A stretch of DNA of 64,000 bases from Litoribaculum gwangyangense (GTDB lineage: Bacteria > Bacteroidota > Bacteroidia > Flavobacteriales > Flavobacteriaceae), in NCBI RefSeq assembly GCF_039543505.1, contig NZ_BAABJW010000002.1:845106-909105 (forward strand). The letters run 5' to 3'. This document shows positions 52,635 through 62,253 of this stretch, piece after piece. Position 1 is the stretch's first letter. Each line of letters starts with the position of its first letter. Position numbers and translations under genes: made by a program. A model generated the notes under the pieces. It did not search any database and was not told where the DNA came from. It worked only from the letters and a program-made list of their open reading frames with translations.

Positions 52635-54848
52635 ATGTCCAAAATAATTTACACAAAAACTGATGAAGCACCTGCTTTAGCAACACGCTCCTTACTTCCT
52701 ATTATCAAGTCTTTTATAAAATCTTCTGGTATCGATATTGAAACCAAGGATATATCGTTGGCAGCAAGAATTTTGGCGGTTTTCCCAGATTTCTTAAATG
52801 AAGATCAACGTGTTTCAGACGATTTAATGATACTTGGTGAATTTGCAAAAAAACCAGAAGCTAATATCATTAAATTACCAAACATTAGTGCTTCCATACC
52901 TCAATTAAAAGCTGCTATAAAAGAATTACAATCAAAGGGTTTTAATATACCTAATTATCCCGATGAACCAAAAAATGATTCTGAAAAAGATATAAAATCC
53001 CGTTACGATAAAATTAAAGGAAGTGCCGTAAACCCTGTACTTAGAGAAGGTAATAGCGATAGACGTGCCCCTAAAGCAGTAAAAAATTATGCTAAGAAAA
53101 ACCCTCATTCCATGGGTGCTTGGTCTAGTGATTCCAAAACACACGTGGCAACTATGAGTGAAGGTGATTTTGCACACAATGAAAAATCCGTAACTATTCC
53201 TGAAGCCACCAGCATAAAAATCATTCATACTGACGATAATGGAATAGCAACCACTTTAAAAGATAGTTTTCCATTACTTAAAGGTGAAATCATTGATGCT
53301 ACGGTAATGAGTAAAAAAGCATTAGTAACCTTTTTTGACAAACAAGTAGCGGATGCCAGAGAAAAAGGGGTGTTATTTTCATTACACATGAAAGGTACCA
53401 TGATGAAAGTGAGCGACCCTATTATTTTTGGTTATGCAGTTAAAGCATATTTTAAAGATGTTTTTGATAAATATGGAACGCTCTTAAACGAAATTGGAGT
53501 AGATGTAAATAACGGTTTGGGTAATTTACTAGAAAATATTCAGCAATTACCAGAAAATAAACGAAAAGATATTGAGGCTGATATAGCCGCTACATATAAA
53601 AAAGGACCTTCCATTGCTATGGTAAATAGCGATAAAGGCATTACAAATCTACACGTACCCAGTGATGTTATAATCGATGCTTCTATGCCAGCCATGATTC
53701 GCACCTCAGGAAAAATGTGGAATGCGGAAGGTAAACTTCAAGACACAAAAGCTATAATTCCAGATAGTAGTTATGCAGGAGTATATGCAGCAACCATAGA
53801 TTTTTGCCAAAAACATGGGGCTTTTGATCCAACTACCATGGGCACTGTTCCTAATGTTGGTCTTATGGCTCAAAAAGCTGAAGAATATGGTTCTCACGAT
53901 AAAACTTTTGAAATACCTTCCAATGGGTTTGTTCAAGTAGTAGATACTTCTGGAAAAGTACTGATGGAACATCAGGTTGAAACTGGTGATATTTGGCGCA
54001 TGTGCCAAACCAAAGATGCCCCCATTCAAGATTGGGTAAAACTAGCTGTAACACGTGCTAAAGCATCTCAAACACCCGCCGTTTTTTGGTTAGATATAAA
54101 TCGAGCCCATGATGCTGAACTCATTAAAAAAGTAAACACCTATCTTAAAAATTATGACACCTCAGGTTTAGATTTAAGAATACTAAACCCAGTTGACGCT
54201 ACTATTTTTACTTGTGAAAGATTAAAAGAAGGAAAGGATACCATTTCAGTATCAGGCAACGTTTTGCGAGATTATCTTACTGATTTATTCCCTATTTTAG
54301 AAGTTGGTACCAGTGCAAAAATGCTGTCTATTGTACCACTTATGAATGGTGGTGGTTTGTTTGAAACAGGAGCTGGTGGTTCTGCACCAAAACATGTTGA
54401 ACAATTATTAGAGGAAAATCATCTGCGTTGGGATTCTTTGGGAGAATTTCTGGCGCTAGCAGTATCATTAGAACATTTTGGTGAGGTTAATAATAATGAT
54501 AAAGCAAAAATTTTAAGTGAAACTTTAGATAATGCTACCGAACAACTTTTAGAAAATAAAAAAGGGCCTTCTAGAAATGTAGGAGAATTGGATAATAGGG
54601 GCAGTCACTTTTACTTAGCTATGTATTGGGCTCAAGAATTGGCAAAACAAAATAAAGACCAAGCTCTAAAAGCTGAATTCACTCCCATAGCTAGACAACT
54701 GGAAGACAATGAAACATCTATTATAAAAGAATTAAAAGAAATACAAGGTAAGCCCGTTACCATAGGTGGTTATTACGAACCGGATGAATCACTAATCAAT
54801 CAAGTAATGAGGCCAAGTAAAACTTTTAATACGATTCTAGAGTCTTAG
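52635..54848 (+). CDS. icd: NADP-dependent isocitrate dehydrogenase, monomeric type
   Basis: This TCA-cycle enzyme oxidises isocitrate to 2-oxoglutarate with NADP. The 737-aa length is typical of the monomeric class, unlike the 45-kDa dimeric enzyme. Characteristic stretches are IYTKTDEAPALATRSLLPII at the N-terminus, LREGNSDRRAP, HMKGTMMKVSDPI, GTVPNVGLMAQKAEEYGSHD and GGLFETGAGGSAPKH. The candidate RNA and its terminator lie immediately upstream. A terminator hairpin follows at 54870. Confidence 0.97.
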   Translation: MSKIIYTKTDEAPALATRSLLPIIKSFIKSSGIDIETKDISLAARILAVFPDFLNEDQRVSDDLMILGEFAKKPEANIIKLPNISASIPQLKAAIKELQSKGFNIPNYPDEPKNDSEKDIKSRYDKIKGSAVNPVLREGNSDRRAPKAVKNYAKKNPHSMGAWSSDSKTHVATMSEGDFAHNEKSVTIPEATSIKIIHTDDNGIATTLKDSFPLLKGEIIDATVMSKKALVTFFDKQVADAREKGVLFSLHMKGTMMKVSDPIIFGYAVKAYFKDVFDKYGTLLNEIGVDVNNGLGNLLENIQQLPENKRKDIEADIAATYKKGPSIAMVNSDKGITNLHVPSDVIIDASMPAMIRTSGKMWNAEGKLQDTKAIIPDSSYAGVYAATIDFCQKHGAFDPTTMGTVPNVGLMAQKAEEYGSHDKTFEIPSNGFVQVVDTSGKVLMEHQVETGDIWRMCQTKDAPIQDWVKLAVTRAKASQTPAVFWLDINRAHDAELIKKVNTYLKNYDTSGLDLRILNPVDATIFTCERLKEGKDTISVSGNVLRDYLTDLFPILEVGTSAKMLSIVPLMNGGGLFETGAGGSAPKHVEQLLEENHLRWDSLGEFLALAVSLEHFGEVNNNDKAKILSETLDNATEQLLENKKGPSRNVGELDNRGSHFYLAMYWAQELAKQNKDQALKAEFTPIARQLEDNETSIIKELKEIQGKPVTIGGYYEPDESLINQVMRPSKTFNTILES

Positions 54849-54869
54849 TTCAATTAAAACCCATATTTT

Positions 54870-54896
54870 AAAAGCTCCTAAAAGGGGCTTTTTTGT
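54870..54896 (+). terminator. intrinsic terminator after icd
   Basis: AAAAGCTCC (54870-54878) pairs with GGGGCTTTT (54884-54892) with one G-U pair, followed by more T residues. It separates icd from the TonB receptor gene. Confidence 0.75.
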
Positions 54897-54918
54897 ATTT
54901 TTACAAAAAAATTGCTCA

Positions 54919-57291
54919 ATGAAAAACCTAATGTGGTTTCTTATGCTATTTGGCGTTTGTAATATTTCGCTAAATGCCCAAGAAAAATTTACAATAAGTG
55001 GTGTTGTTTCAGAAGAAAAAAGTAACGAAACACTTATTGGAGTTAATATTGTCATTCCCCAATTACAGACAGGTGCTATAACAAACGAGTACGGTTTTTA
55101 CTCCATTACCTTACCTCAAGGTACTTATAACTTGGTAATAAGTTATTTAGGTTTTAAAACCATTACCGAAACTATCACACTCACAGAAAATATCAATAAA
55201 AGTTTCAGCTTAACTGAATCAACAGAAAGTTTAGATGAAGTTATAATTACCGAAAATATTGAAAAACTAGACATTAAAGTACCGCAAATGAGTGTTAACA
55301 AACTCACCACAAGTACAATTAAAGATATTCCCGTTGTTCTTGGTGAGTCTGATATTATAAAAGCCATTACTTTACTACCTGGGGTAACTAATGCAGGCGA
55401 AGGTGCTTCCGGATTCAACGTAAGAGGTGGCGCTGCGGATCAAAATCTAATTCTTCTGGACGAAGCAACTATTTTTAATTCATCACATTTATTTGGTTTC
55501 TTTTCAGTTTTTAATCCCGATGCCATAAAAGATTTACGATTATACAAGGGTGGTATACCCGCACGTTACGGTGGTCGTGTTTCCTCGGTATTAGATATTT
55601 ATCAAAAAGAAGGTAACAGTAATGATTTTCATGTAAACGGAGGTATTGGTATTGTATCCAGTAGGTTGCTTGCTGAAGGACCTATAAAAAGAGAAAAAGG
55701 TTCATTTCTTTTAGGGGGCAGATCCAGTTATGCCCATTTGTTTTTACCCCTTTTTGATATTGATAATATTGCCTATTTCTATGACTTAAACACAAAATTG
55801 AGTTATAAATTAAATAATCGGAATAATATTTACTTATCAGGGTATTTTGGAAGAGATGTATTTAGAATTCAAGATAGCTTTGAAAACACCTATGGAAATT
55901 CCGTATTAAACTTCAGGTGGAACCATCTGTTTTCAGATAAATTATTTTCAAACTTATCATTGATTTATTCAGACTATTATTACGATTTAAAATTGAATTT
56001 TGTTGAGTTCGATTGGATATCTGGTATTCAAAACTTTAATATAAAATACGATTTAAAACATTACTTAAGCAATACGATAAAATTACAATATGGTTTGAAT
56101 AGTATTTACTACAAATTTAATCCTGGTGATATAAAACCAACCGTTGAAACTTCTGGAATTAATCCTTTCAAACTGACTGATAAATATGCTTTTGAAAACG
56201 CCATATATATAGATACCGAACACAAAATATCTGACAAGCTAGCACTTTCATATGGTTTGCGTTTTAGTACTTTTCAACGTTTAGGTCAAGATGAACTTAA
56301 TATATATGAAAACGATCAAGCTGTTGTGTTTAACAACGACTTTCAAATTTATGAAAAAGCAGATCCCATAGATACTCAAACCTTCAAACGTAGCGATGTA
56401 ATTCAAAGTTTTTTCAACTTAGAACCTAGAGCCTCCATAGCTTACCAACTTAAAGAAAATAGCTCAATTAAAATGAGCTATAATAGAATGAGTCAATATT
56501 TACATTTACTTTCCAATACAAATTCCCCCACACCTTTAGATGTATGGGCACCAAGTGGCAAGTATATTAAGCCACAGTTACTAGATCAATTTGCAGTTGG
56601 TTACTTTAAAAATTTTGACAGTAATAGCTATTCTTTAGAAGTGGAAAGTTTTTACAAAACTATAAAAAATAGAATTGATTATATTGATGGAGCTGATTTA
56701 ATAGCAAATAATGCTATTGAACAAGTAATTCTAAATGGAAAAGCTAGAGCCTATGGCTTAGAGTTACTTTTACGCAAAAACGAAGGCAGATTCAAAGGTT
56801 GGTTAGCTTATACACTCTCAAAATCTGAACAGCAAACCAAAGGTAGAACACCATCAGAAATAGGAATAAACAACGGTAATTGGTACAATACACCTTTTGA
56901 TAAAACCCATGACATCTCATTTACGGGAAGCTATAACTGGAGTGATAAATGGAAAATAAATGCCAATTTTTTATTTCAAACTGGGCAACCTGGTACATTT
57001 CCAAATGCACAATATGAATACAATGGAATTATTATCCCCAGTTTTAATAACAGAAACTCTGATAGACTACCTGCATATAATCGTTTGGATATTGCTTTAA
57101 ATTACACACCAAAACCTAATAAAAATAAGGGCTTGGAAAGTTACTGGGTATTTGGAATTTACAATATTTATAATCGAAGAAATGCCGCGAGCATAAATTT
57201 TGGTCAAAATAATGAAACAGGTTTAAATGAAGCTACTCGATTATCAATTTTTGGAATTGTTCCTTCTATATCTTATAATTTTAAACTTTAG
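54919..57291 (+). CDS. TonB-dependent outer membrane receptor
   Basis: A 790-aa outer membrane transporter. A signal peptide (cleavage after LNAQ, about residue 21) is followed by a carboxypeptidase-regulatory-like domain (about 25-105), the plug (GFNVRGGAADQNLILLDEA) and a 22-strand-type barrel ending in an aromatic-leucine C-terminus (YNFKL). It is followed after 3 bp by a DUF4249 lipoprotein, the standard pairing of this receptor type, rather than by a SusD. The ligand is unknown; no siderophore or polysaccharide gene is adjacent. Confidence 0.93.
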   Translation: MKNLMWFLMLFGVCNISLNAQEKFTISGVVSEEKSNETLIGVNIVIPQLQTGAITNEYGFYSITLPQGTYNLVISYLGFKTITETITLTENINKSFSLTESTESLDEVIITENIEKLDIKVPQMSVNKLTTSTIKDIPVVLGESDIIKAITLLPGVTNAGEGASGFNVRGGAADQNLILLDEATIFNSSHLFGFFSVFNPDAIKDLRLYKGGIPARYGGRVSSVLDIYQKEGNSNDFHVNGGIGIVSSRLLAEGPIKREKGSFLLGGRSSYAHLFLPLFDIDNIAYFYDLNTKLSYKLNNRNNIYLSGYFGRDVFRIQDSFENTYGNSVLNFRWNHLFSDKLFSNLSLIYSDYYYDLKLNFVEFDWISGIQNFNIKYDLKHYLSNTIKLQYGLNSIYYKFNPGDIKPTVETSGINPFKLTDKYAFENAIYIDTEHKISDKLALSYGLRFSTFQRLGQDELNIYENDQAVVFNNDFQIYEKADPIDTQTFKRSDVIQSFFNLEPRASIAYQLKENSSIKMSYNRMSQYLHLLSNTNSPTPLDVWAPSGKYIKPQLLDQFAVGYFKNFDSNSYSLEVESFYKTIKNRIDYIDGADLIANNAIEQVILNGKARAYGLELLLRKNEGRFKGWLAYTLSKSEQQTKGRTPSEIGINNGNWYNTPFDKTHDISFTGSYNWSDKWKINANFLFQTGQPGTFPNAQYEYNGIIIPSFNNRNSDRLPAYNRLDIALNYTPKPNKNKGLESYWVFGIYNIYNRRNAASINFGQNNETGLNEATRLSIFGIVPSISYNFKL

Positions 57292-57294
57292 GTT

Positions 57295-58107
57295 ATGAAA
57301 AAAGTATTAGTTATAATTTTGGGCCTTTTAATGGTTTCGTGTGAAGATGTTATTGACATAAATTTAAACAATGCTCAACCAAGATTGGTTATTGATGCCT
57401 CTATGAATTGGTTAAAAGGAACTGATGGCAGTAATCAAACAATTAAACTCACATTAACTGCACCTTTTTTTGATAAAAATATCCCTCCAGCAACAGGTGC
57501 CACCGTAACAGTTACAGACTCCAATAACAATACGTTTAATTTCATTGAAGAAGGTATCTCAGGTATTTACAAAAACAATTCGTTTATTCCTGAAATTAAC
57601 GGCATATACAATTTAACCATAAATTATAACAGTGAGATTTACACAGCTTCTGAAACATTAATACCCACAGTACCAATAGAGTTTGTTGAACAAAAAAATG
57701 AAGGAGGTTTTACAGGTGATGAAATAGAAATTAAAGCCTATTATACAGACCCGCTTGATATGGATAACTTTTATCTATTTGAGTTTTTGGTTAATAGTAA
57801 AAGTATTAAACAGCTTGAGGTTTACGATGATGAATTTACCGATGGTAATCAAATTTTCGCTTTTTATTCAGATGAAAATCTAGAAGCTGGTGATGAGCTT
57901 ATCATAAGAAATTTAGGAATCTCCAGACGCCATTACGAGTTTATGAATATCCTTTTGCAACAAACCGATGATCAATCAGGAGATCCTTTTCAAACACAAC
58001 CCGCTACCGTAAGAGGTAATTGTATTAATCAAACCAATCCTGAAAACTATCCTTTTGGATATTTCAGAGTTTCAGAAGTTGATGAACTGACTTATACCAT
58101 TAATTAA
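57295..58107 (+). CDS. DUF4249 lipoprotein partner of the TonB receptor
   Basis: A 270-aa lipoprotein with lipobox LLMVSCED (Cys at residue 16). The early segment DVIDINLNNAQPRLVIDASM is typical of DUF4249, a beta-sandwich-containing family encoded next to TonB receptors in Bacteroidota. It probably sits on the receptor at the outer membrane and assists uptake of an unknown ligand. The gene starts 3 bp after the receptor gene and its end overlaps the convergent hydrolase by 8 bp. Confidence 0.9.
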   Translation: MKKVLVIILGLLMVSCEDVIDINLNNAQPRLVIDASMNWLKGTDGSNQTIKLTLTAPFFDKNIPPATGATVTVTDSNNNTFNFIEEGISGIYKNNSFIPEINGIYNLTINYNSEIYTASETLIPTVPIEFVEQKNEGGFTGDEIEIKAYYTDPLDMDNFYLFEFLVNSKSIKQLEVYDDEFTDGNQIFAFYSDENLEAGDELIIRNLGISRRHYEFMNILLQQTDDQSGDPFQTQPATVRGNCINQTNPENYPFGYFRVSEVDELTYTIN

Positions 58108-59200
58108 GTTTCATTGACTCAAATATAGTGTCAATCAATTTGTCAAATTCCTTATCTATATTGGGGTTTGATATATTTGTCAAAATAGATAAAACTACTT
58201 TTTGCTCTGGGTAAACATAAAAAATTCCATAACCACCTAAACCATTTCCAATATGGCCAAAATAAGGTCTTCCACTACTGTCGTAGCTAACTTGAAAACC
58301 TATACCATAATATGTAGAAGTGGACTCATTATTATTAATTTTTTGTGCCGTTATAAATGGTTGTAATTGATTGGAATCAACCAAAGAATCGTTTAACAAA
58401 GCATTACCAAATGTATTAATATCTTTGGATGTGGATAGATAACCGCCCGAAGCCAACTTAAAATAGTTGTTTGTTTCTTGCACGGGTTTAAAACGCCTTC
58501 TTCGAAACTTTTCATAGAAAATAGCCTTCCCATCTATATCTTGGTTCTTATCCACAAAAGTTTTATCCATATTAAAGGGAATCAATACCTTAAATTTTAC
58601 AAAATCTTCAAACGGTATTTTAACACATTCTTGAATGGCCAACGAAATTAAATTCCAGTTATAACTGGTGTAATTATAATTGGTTCCAGGTTGGAACAAT
58701 AATGCGTCTTTTTCAAAAAGTGAGATACCCTCACGAATATCCAAAGGTTTATTTATTTTAAATTCATTTCCTTGATAATTCCTAATACCAGATAAATGCC
58801 CCCCTAGTTGTTTAATAGTGATATCATAATCCTTTTTTGGGAAATAGGGCACGTAATTATAAATGGAGCTATCAAGTGTCATCTTACCTTCCTCCACTAT
58901 TTTTAACAACCCCGCGGCCGCAATGGGTTTAGACACGCTTCCAATTCTAAAAATTGTGCGATTTGGATCAACTGGGATTTTATTAGTTATATCTGCAAAC
59001 CCAAAGCCTTTAGACCAGACCACTTCATTATTCTTAGAGACTGTTATGGCTAACCCAGGTACTTTCTTCTTGCGAATTATTTTATTAATAATGCGTTCGG
59101 ATTGATCAAACCCATTTGAACTTTCCTGAGCAAACAGTGAATTAAAAAACGAAAACATCACTAAATTTAAAATTATTATTGATTGACTTATTTTTTTCAA
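58100..59200 (-). CDS. secreted serine hydrolase, beta-lactamase/PBP-like family
   Basis: A 366-aa hydrolase with a signal peptide (cleavage after LFAQ, about residue 25). It has the SxxK nucleophile motif (Ser88 and Lys91, IGSVSKP), the second motif YNY/YSYN-like (NYTSYNWNLIS) and a late GHIGNGLGG corresponding to the HxG motif. Members act as peptidases, esterases or amidases on cell-wall or other substrates. It is the last gene of a four-gene operon with DUF547, a beta-barrel and a BamA/TamA-like protein, with a gap of 2 bp to the latter. Substrate unknown. Confidence 0.9.
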   Translation of the reverse strand: MKKISQSIIILNLVMFSFFNSLFAQESSNGFDQSERIINKIIRKKKVPGLAITVSKNNEVVWSKGFGFADITNKIPVDPNRTIFRIGSVSKPIAAAGLLKIVEEGKMTLDSSIYNYVPYFPKKDYDITIKQLGGHLSGIRNYQGNEFKINKPLDIREGISLFEKDALLFQPGTNYNYTSYNWNLISLAIQECVKIPFEDFVKFKVLIPFNMDKTFVDKNQDIDGKAIFYEKFRRRRFKPVQETNNYFKLASGGYLSTSKDINTFGNALLNDSLVDSNQLQPFITAQKINNNESTSTYYGIGFQVSYDSSGRPYFGHIGNGLGGYGIFYVYPEQKVVLSILTNISNPNIDKEFDKLIDTIFESMKLN

Positions 59201-59202
59201 AA

Positions 59203-60465
59203 TTAAAAGTATTGACCTATTCCAAACACAATGCCTCTTGATGCGTTTTCAGTTATTCCATAACCATAATCTATTCTAAAAATTGCATTAAATATTTTTG
59301 TGTGCATAAACCGTAATCCCAATCCTGGGTACATGCGAATATTTTGTGCATTGGCAAAATCACTAAAATCTCCCCCAGGATTGCGCCATGTTCCAGCATC
59401 TAAAAAAACATTGGTCTGCATAGCAAACCATCCTTTCTGGATAAGGGTATGCCGATATTCAGTATTTAGAACAATAACGCCTGTACCCCTATCAATTAAA
59501 TTACCTACGCCTCTAATGTTCAAATTATTATCTACAGAAAAAGGTGCAAAAGGACTTTCATTATTAGTCGATAAACCCAATCGGAGCCTGTTCGCCCAAT
59601 TCCCCTTTTCACCTATTCTCTTGTAATAGAAAAAATCATTCCATGCAATAAAAAAATCATCTTGATATACATTTTCAGTTGTAACATATTGTACATATAA
59701 CAAACTTCTAAAGCCATTTACATACTGATAGTGATAGTCCAGAAAATCCAAATCATAAATAAACTTGAATAATTCTTTATCAACTTCAAAATTTGTTGGG
59801 ATATCATCGGCCGTCAATCCAGTTATGTATTTATATTTTTCTGTAAAAATATTAACTCCAAATTGGAATTTATGATTAAAATTCAATTCAAATAAACCTA
59901 AAACTTCAAAAGACCTGTTATTGTAAAGATAATTTGCACTACCATTATTAAAATAAAGAGGTTCCTCACTTTTCCAATTTTGATGATTAATAGCAATACC
60001 CCATTGATTATTAAATAAATACGGTGCGCGTAAATTTATACTATAGGTATCGTAACCATTATTTTGATAAAAGCCCCCAAAAGCGATACCTTTTCCTAAA
60101 AGATTAAAATCATACAAACCTAACTTATAGGCAAATTGCCTATTGGTAGCAGTCCAAATATTTACTGTTGGAATAAGAGTGAAATTTTCTTCAATATCAA
60201 TAATTACGTTATAGCTATTGCCTTTGTGAGCAATTACCTGGTATGTAGCATGAGACACTAAAGGTAATCGCTTCAATCTAATGATATCTTCATCTAACTG
60301 TAATGAATCTAAAACACCTCCAGAGTGGGTGTTTATTACATTTTTAATAAAACTTATCTTGGTTTTCTTCAATCCACGAATATCTAAGGTCGCGATAGTA
60401 GATCCTTGTGAAAATAGCAAGATAGTAACTAATTGACTTAATAGGATAATTATTATTCTTCTCAT
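59203..60465 (-). CDS. BamA/TamA-like outer membrane protein
   Basis: A 420-aa protein with a signal peptide, at least one POTRA-like domain (residues about 25-95, with LDIRGLKKTKISFIKNVIN) and a C-terminal 16-strand-like barrel (bacterial surface antigen, D15 type), ending in FGIGQYF. It is much shorter than true BamA (about 800 aa), so it is a smaller Omp85-superfamily protein of unclear role. It follows the beta-barrel gene by 11 bp and precedes the hydrolase gene by 2 bp. Confidence 0.85.
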   Translation of the reverse strand: MRRIIIILLSQLVTILLFSQGSTIATLDIRGLKKTKISFIKNVINTHSGGVLDSLQLDEDIIRLKRLPLVSHATYQVIAHKGNSYNVIIDIEENFTLIPTVNIWTATNRQFAYKLGLYDFNLLGKGIAFGGFYQNNGYDTYSINLRAPYLFNNQWGIAINHQNWKSEEPLYFNNGSANYLYNNRSFEVLGLFELNFNHKFQFGVNIFTEKYKYITGLTADDIPTNFEVDKELFKFIYDLDFLDYHYQYVNGFRSLLYVQYVTTENVYQDDFFIAWNDFFYYKRIGEKGNWANRLRLGLSTNNESPFAPFSVDNNLNIRGVGNLIDRGTGVIVLNTEYRHTLIQKGWFAMQTNVFLDAGTWRNPGGDFSDFANAQNIRMYPGLGLRFMHTKIFNAIFRIDYGYGITENASRGIVFGIGQYF

Positions 60466-60476
60466 TTAAGAAACGA

Positions 60477-61406
60477 TCAATTTAATACCAATCTAGCTCC
60501 TAAATTAAATGTTTGACCAAGACCAGAATCATTTCCTCTTACAAAATTTGTATATAATGTCTCGATATTTAAAGTATCTGTTAGCTGATATTTGGCTCCA
60601 CCTCCTACGGCAGTAAAGTTTTGCTCAAAATCATTACCCAAATCTATGAGTTGGGAATGTTGCGCCAAAGCTAATATTGTAAATTTTGAGCTAGGGAAAT
60701 AGCTAAAAAAAACACCCGGAGTTAATCGTAAACTATTGTTTGCAAAACTACCTTCTAAACTATTACCGCTAGTTCCGAAAACAAGTCCTTTTCCAAAATT
60801 GAATTCAGAGTTTAACTCACTAAATATTTGAAATTGATTTCCATTAAATGTATAATCATAGAAAAACCTATTTTGCCATGTAAAACCTTTTTGGTCAAAA
60901 AACACATTGTTTTTAAATTCATTATCGATTAATGGAATTACTAATGCACTTTGGATAGAAAAATTGTTTAATTTACTAAAAGGAACAAATTTAATGGAAG
61001 GTGCAACAGAGGTTAATCCACTACGAGCAGAATTACTTTCACCATCAAATTTAAATACATCTAAGGCATCTCTATCACCAATCACATTGCTTCTAAATTC
61101 GAGTATCAAACCCATATTAACGCGTCTATTTTCAGATACCCCTGTGTATGCCTCTAGAGTTGATGTAAAAAAAGTTTGCCTTGGCAAATTTTTGCTAACA
61201 TCTCCACTACTATTTGCTTCTTTGGTTTGAGTGTACAAATTATTGAACCATTTGACATCGTATTGCCCTTTAGCAATCAACTTCGATGGTGTGAGAGTTT
61301 GAATTACAGAACCTCTATAGGATTCTTCTTTATCAATTTCTTGAGTTAAAACAATATTAGAATTTAATAGCAAGAATACTATTGCCATTTTAAATGATAC
61401 TTTCAT
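60477..61406 (-). CDS. outer membrane beta-barrel protein of unknown function
   Basis: A 309-aa protein with a signal peptide (cleavage near VLTQ, residue 22), then alternating beta strands rich in Phe, Tyr and Asn, and a C-terminal strand ending LGARLVLN. This is consistent with an outer membrane channel or surface protein. I do not recognise a named family; some relatives are annotated as transporters of unspecified type. It is encoded 16 bp after the DUF547 gene and 11 bp before the BamA-like gene. Confidence 0.7.
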   Translation of the reverse strand: MKVSFKMAIVFLLLNSNIVLTQEIDKEESYRGSVIQTLTPSKLIAKGQYDVKWFNNLYTQTKEANSSGDVSKNLPRQTFFTSTLEAYTGVSENRRVNMGLILEFRSNVIGDRDALDVFKFDGESNSARSGLTSVAPSIKFVPFSKLNNFSIQSALVIPLIDNEFKNNVFFDQKGFTWQNRFFYDYTFNGNQFQIFSELNSEFNFGKGLVFGTSGNSLEGSFANNSLRLTPGVFFSYFPSSKFTILALAQHSQLIDLGNDFEQNFTAVGGGAKYQLTDTLNIETLYTNFVRGNDSGLGQTFNLGARLVLN

Positions 61407-61422
61407 GTGTTTTTTGGATTTA

Positions 61423-62139
61423 TTATTGAATTTTATTGAGATTCCAATTGTAAGAATAGTAGGTTATATTAAAATCGGTTGGTATTTTCTCATTTCTATA
61501 TTGATTTATATACCCAATGAGGTCAGTTTCTTTCGAAACAAAATCGTTTAAATACCATTTAAATATTTCAGATATAGCTACTTTCTTTTTCTTTACATTC
61601 AATTGAATGAATTTTGGATTGTTTAATGCCAATCTAGTTTGACTTTCTAATTGGTTATCTAATATTTCAGGTAAATAAACATTATCTATAATTGGCGGGC
61701 AACCCAAGCCAGCACAGACCAATACAAAATGAATCCTAGCATCATTAAAATGATTTCTAATCTTTTTGTTTTCCATATCATTTAATGACAATTTTTCCCC
61801 ATTAATCTCATATATTTTATTTTCAAAAAAGTCAGCGACATCTAAAGGAGATTTAATTGGATAATTATCAATGACTTGCTTAATTGTATTTATATTATAT
61901 AGGTTAATCCAAAATGCTTTTCTTGTTTCCGAATCTAAATCATTCAGTTTTGTTCTTTTTGATAATACAATCAAGTGGTCTAATTTTTTAGGATCTTTGG
62001 CAATTGTTTGATAATCAACTAATCCATCTCTTACATATAATGAAAAAAAATCAGCAGCTTCATTGAAAAAATGACTTATGTTTTGTGAAGATGCGAGTAA
62101 AGAAAATGTTAGAGCTAATATTAATAAATAGGTTTTCAT
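61423..62139 (-). CDS. DUF547 secreted protein
   Basis: A 238-aa protein with a signal peptide (cleavage after LASS, about residue 18) and the DUF547 domain, whose conserved core reads AFWINLYNINTIKQVIDNYP with an invariant-looking Asn. DUF547 is found in plants and bacteria and lacks a settled activity. It leads the four-gene envelope operon. The conserved HFNDARIHFVLVCAGLGCPP segment carries a His and two Cys that could form a catalytic or metal site, in keeping with a putative hydrolase role. Confidence 0.87.
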   Translation of the reverse strand: MKTYLLILALTFSLLASSQNISHFFNEAADFFSLYVRDGLVDYQTIAKDPKKLDHLIVLSKRTKLNDLDSETRKAFWINLYNINTIKQVIDNYPIKSPLDVADFFENKIYEINGEKLSLNDMENKKIRNHFNDARIHFVLVCAGLGCPPIIDNVYLPEILDNQLESQTRLALNNPKFIQLNVKKKKVAISEIFKWYLNDFVSKETDLIGYINQYRNEKIPTDFNITYYSYNWNLNKIQ

Positions 62140-62253
62140 AAAATTGATTTACAAATTTGTCGCCAGATAAAATCAATTCTTACATAAATGGTTTCTAAAT
62201 TTTTTTTTGCAAATAATTTTTAGACCTTTACATTGATAAATTCATAAAGTAGA

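Noticed and set aside
54919..58107. Polysaccharide utilisation locus at the TonB receptor
   Set aside because: The partner is DUF4249, not SusD, and no glycoside hydrolase adjoins it; the glycosidase at 48-50.6 kb is separated by trmD, rplS and icd.
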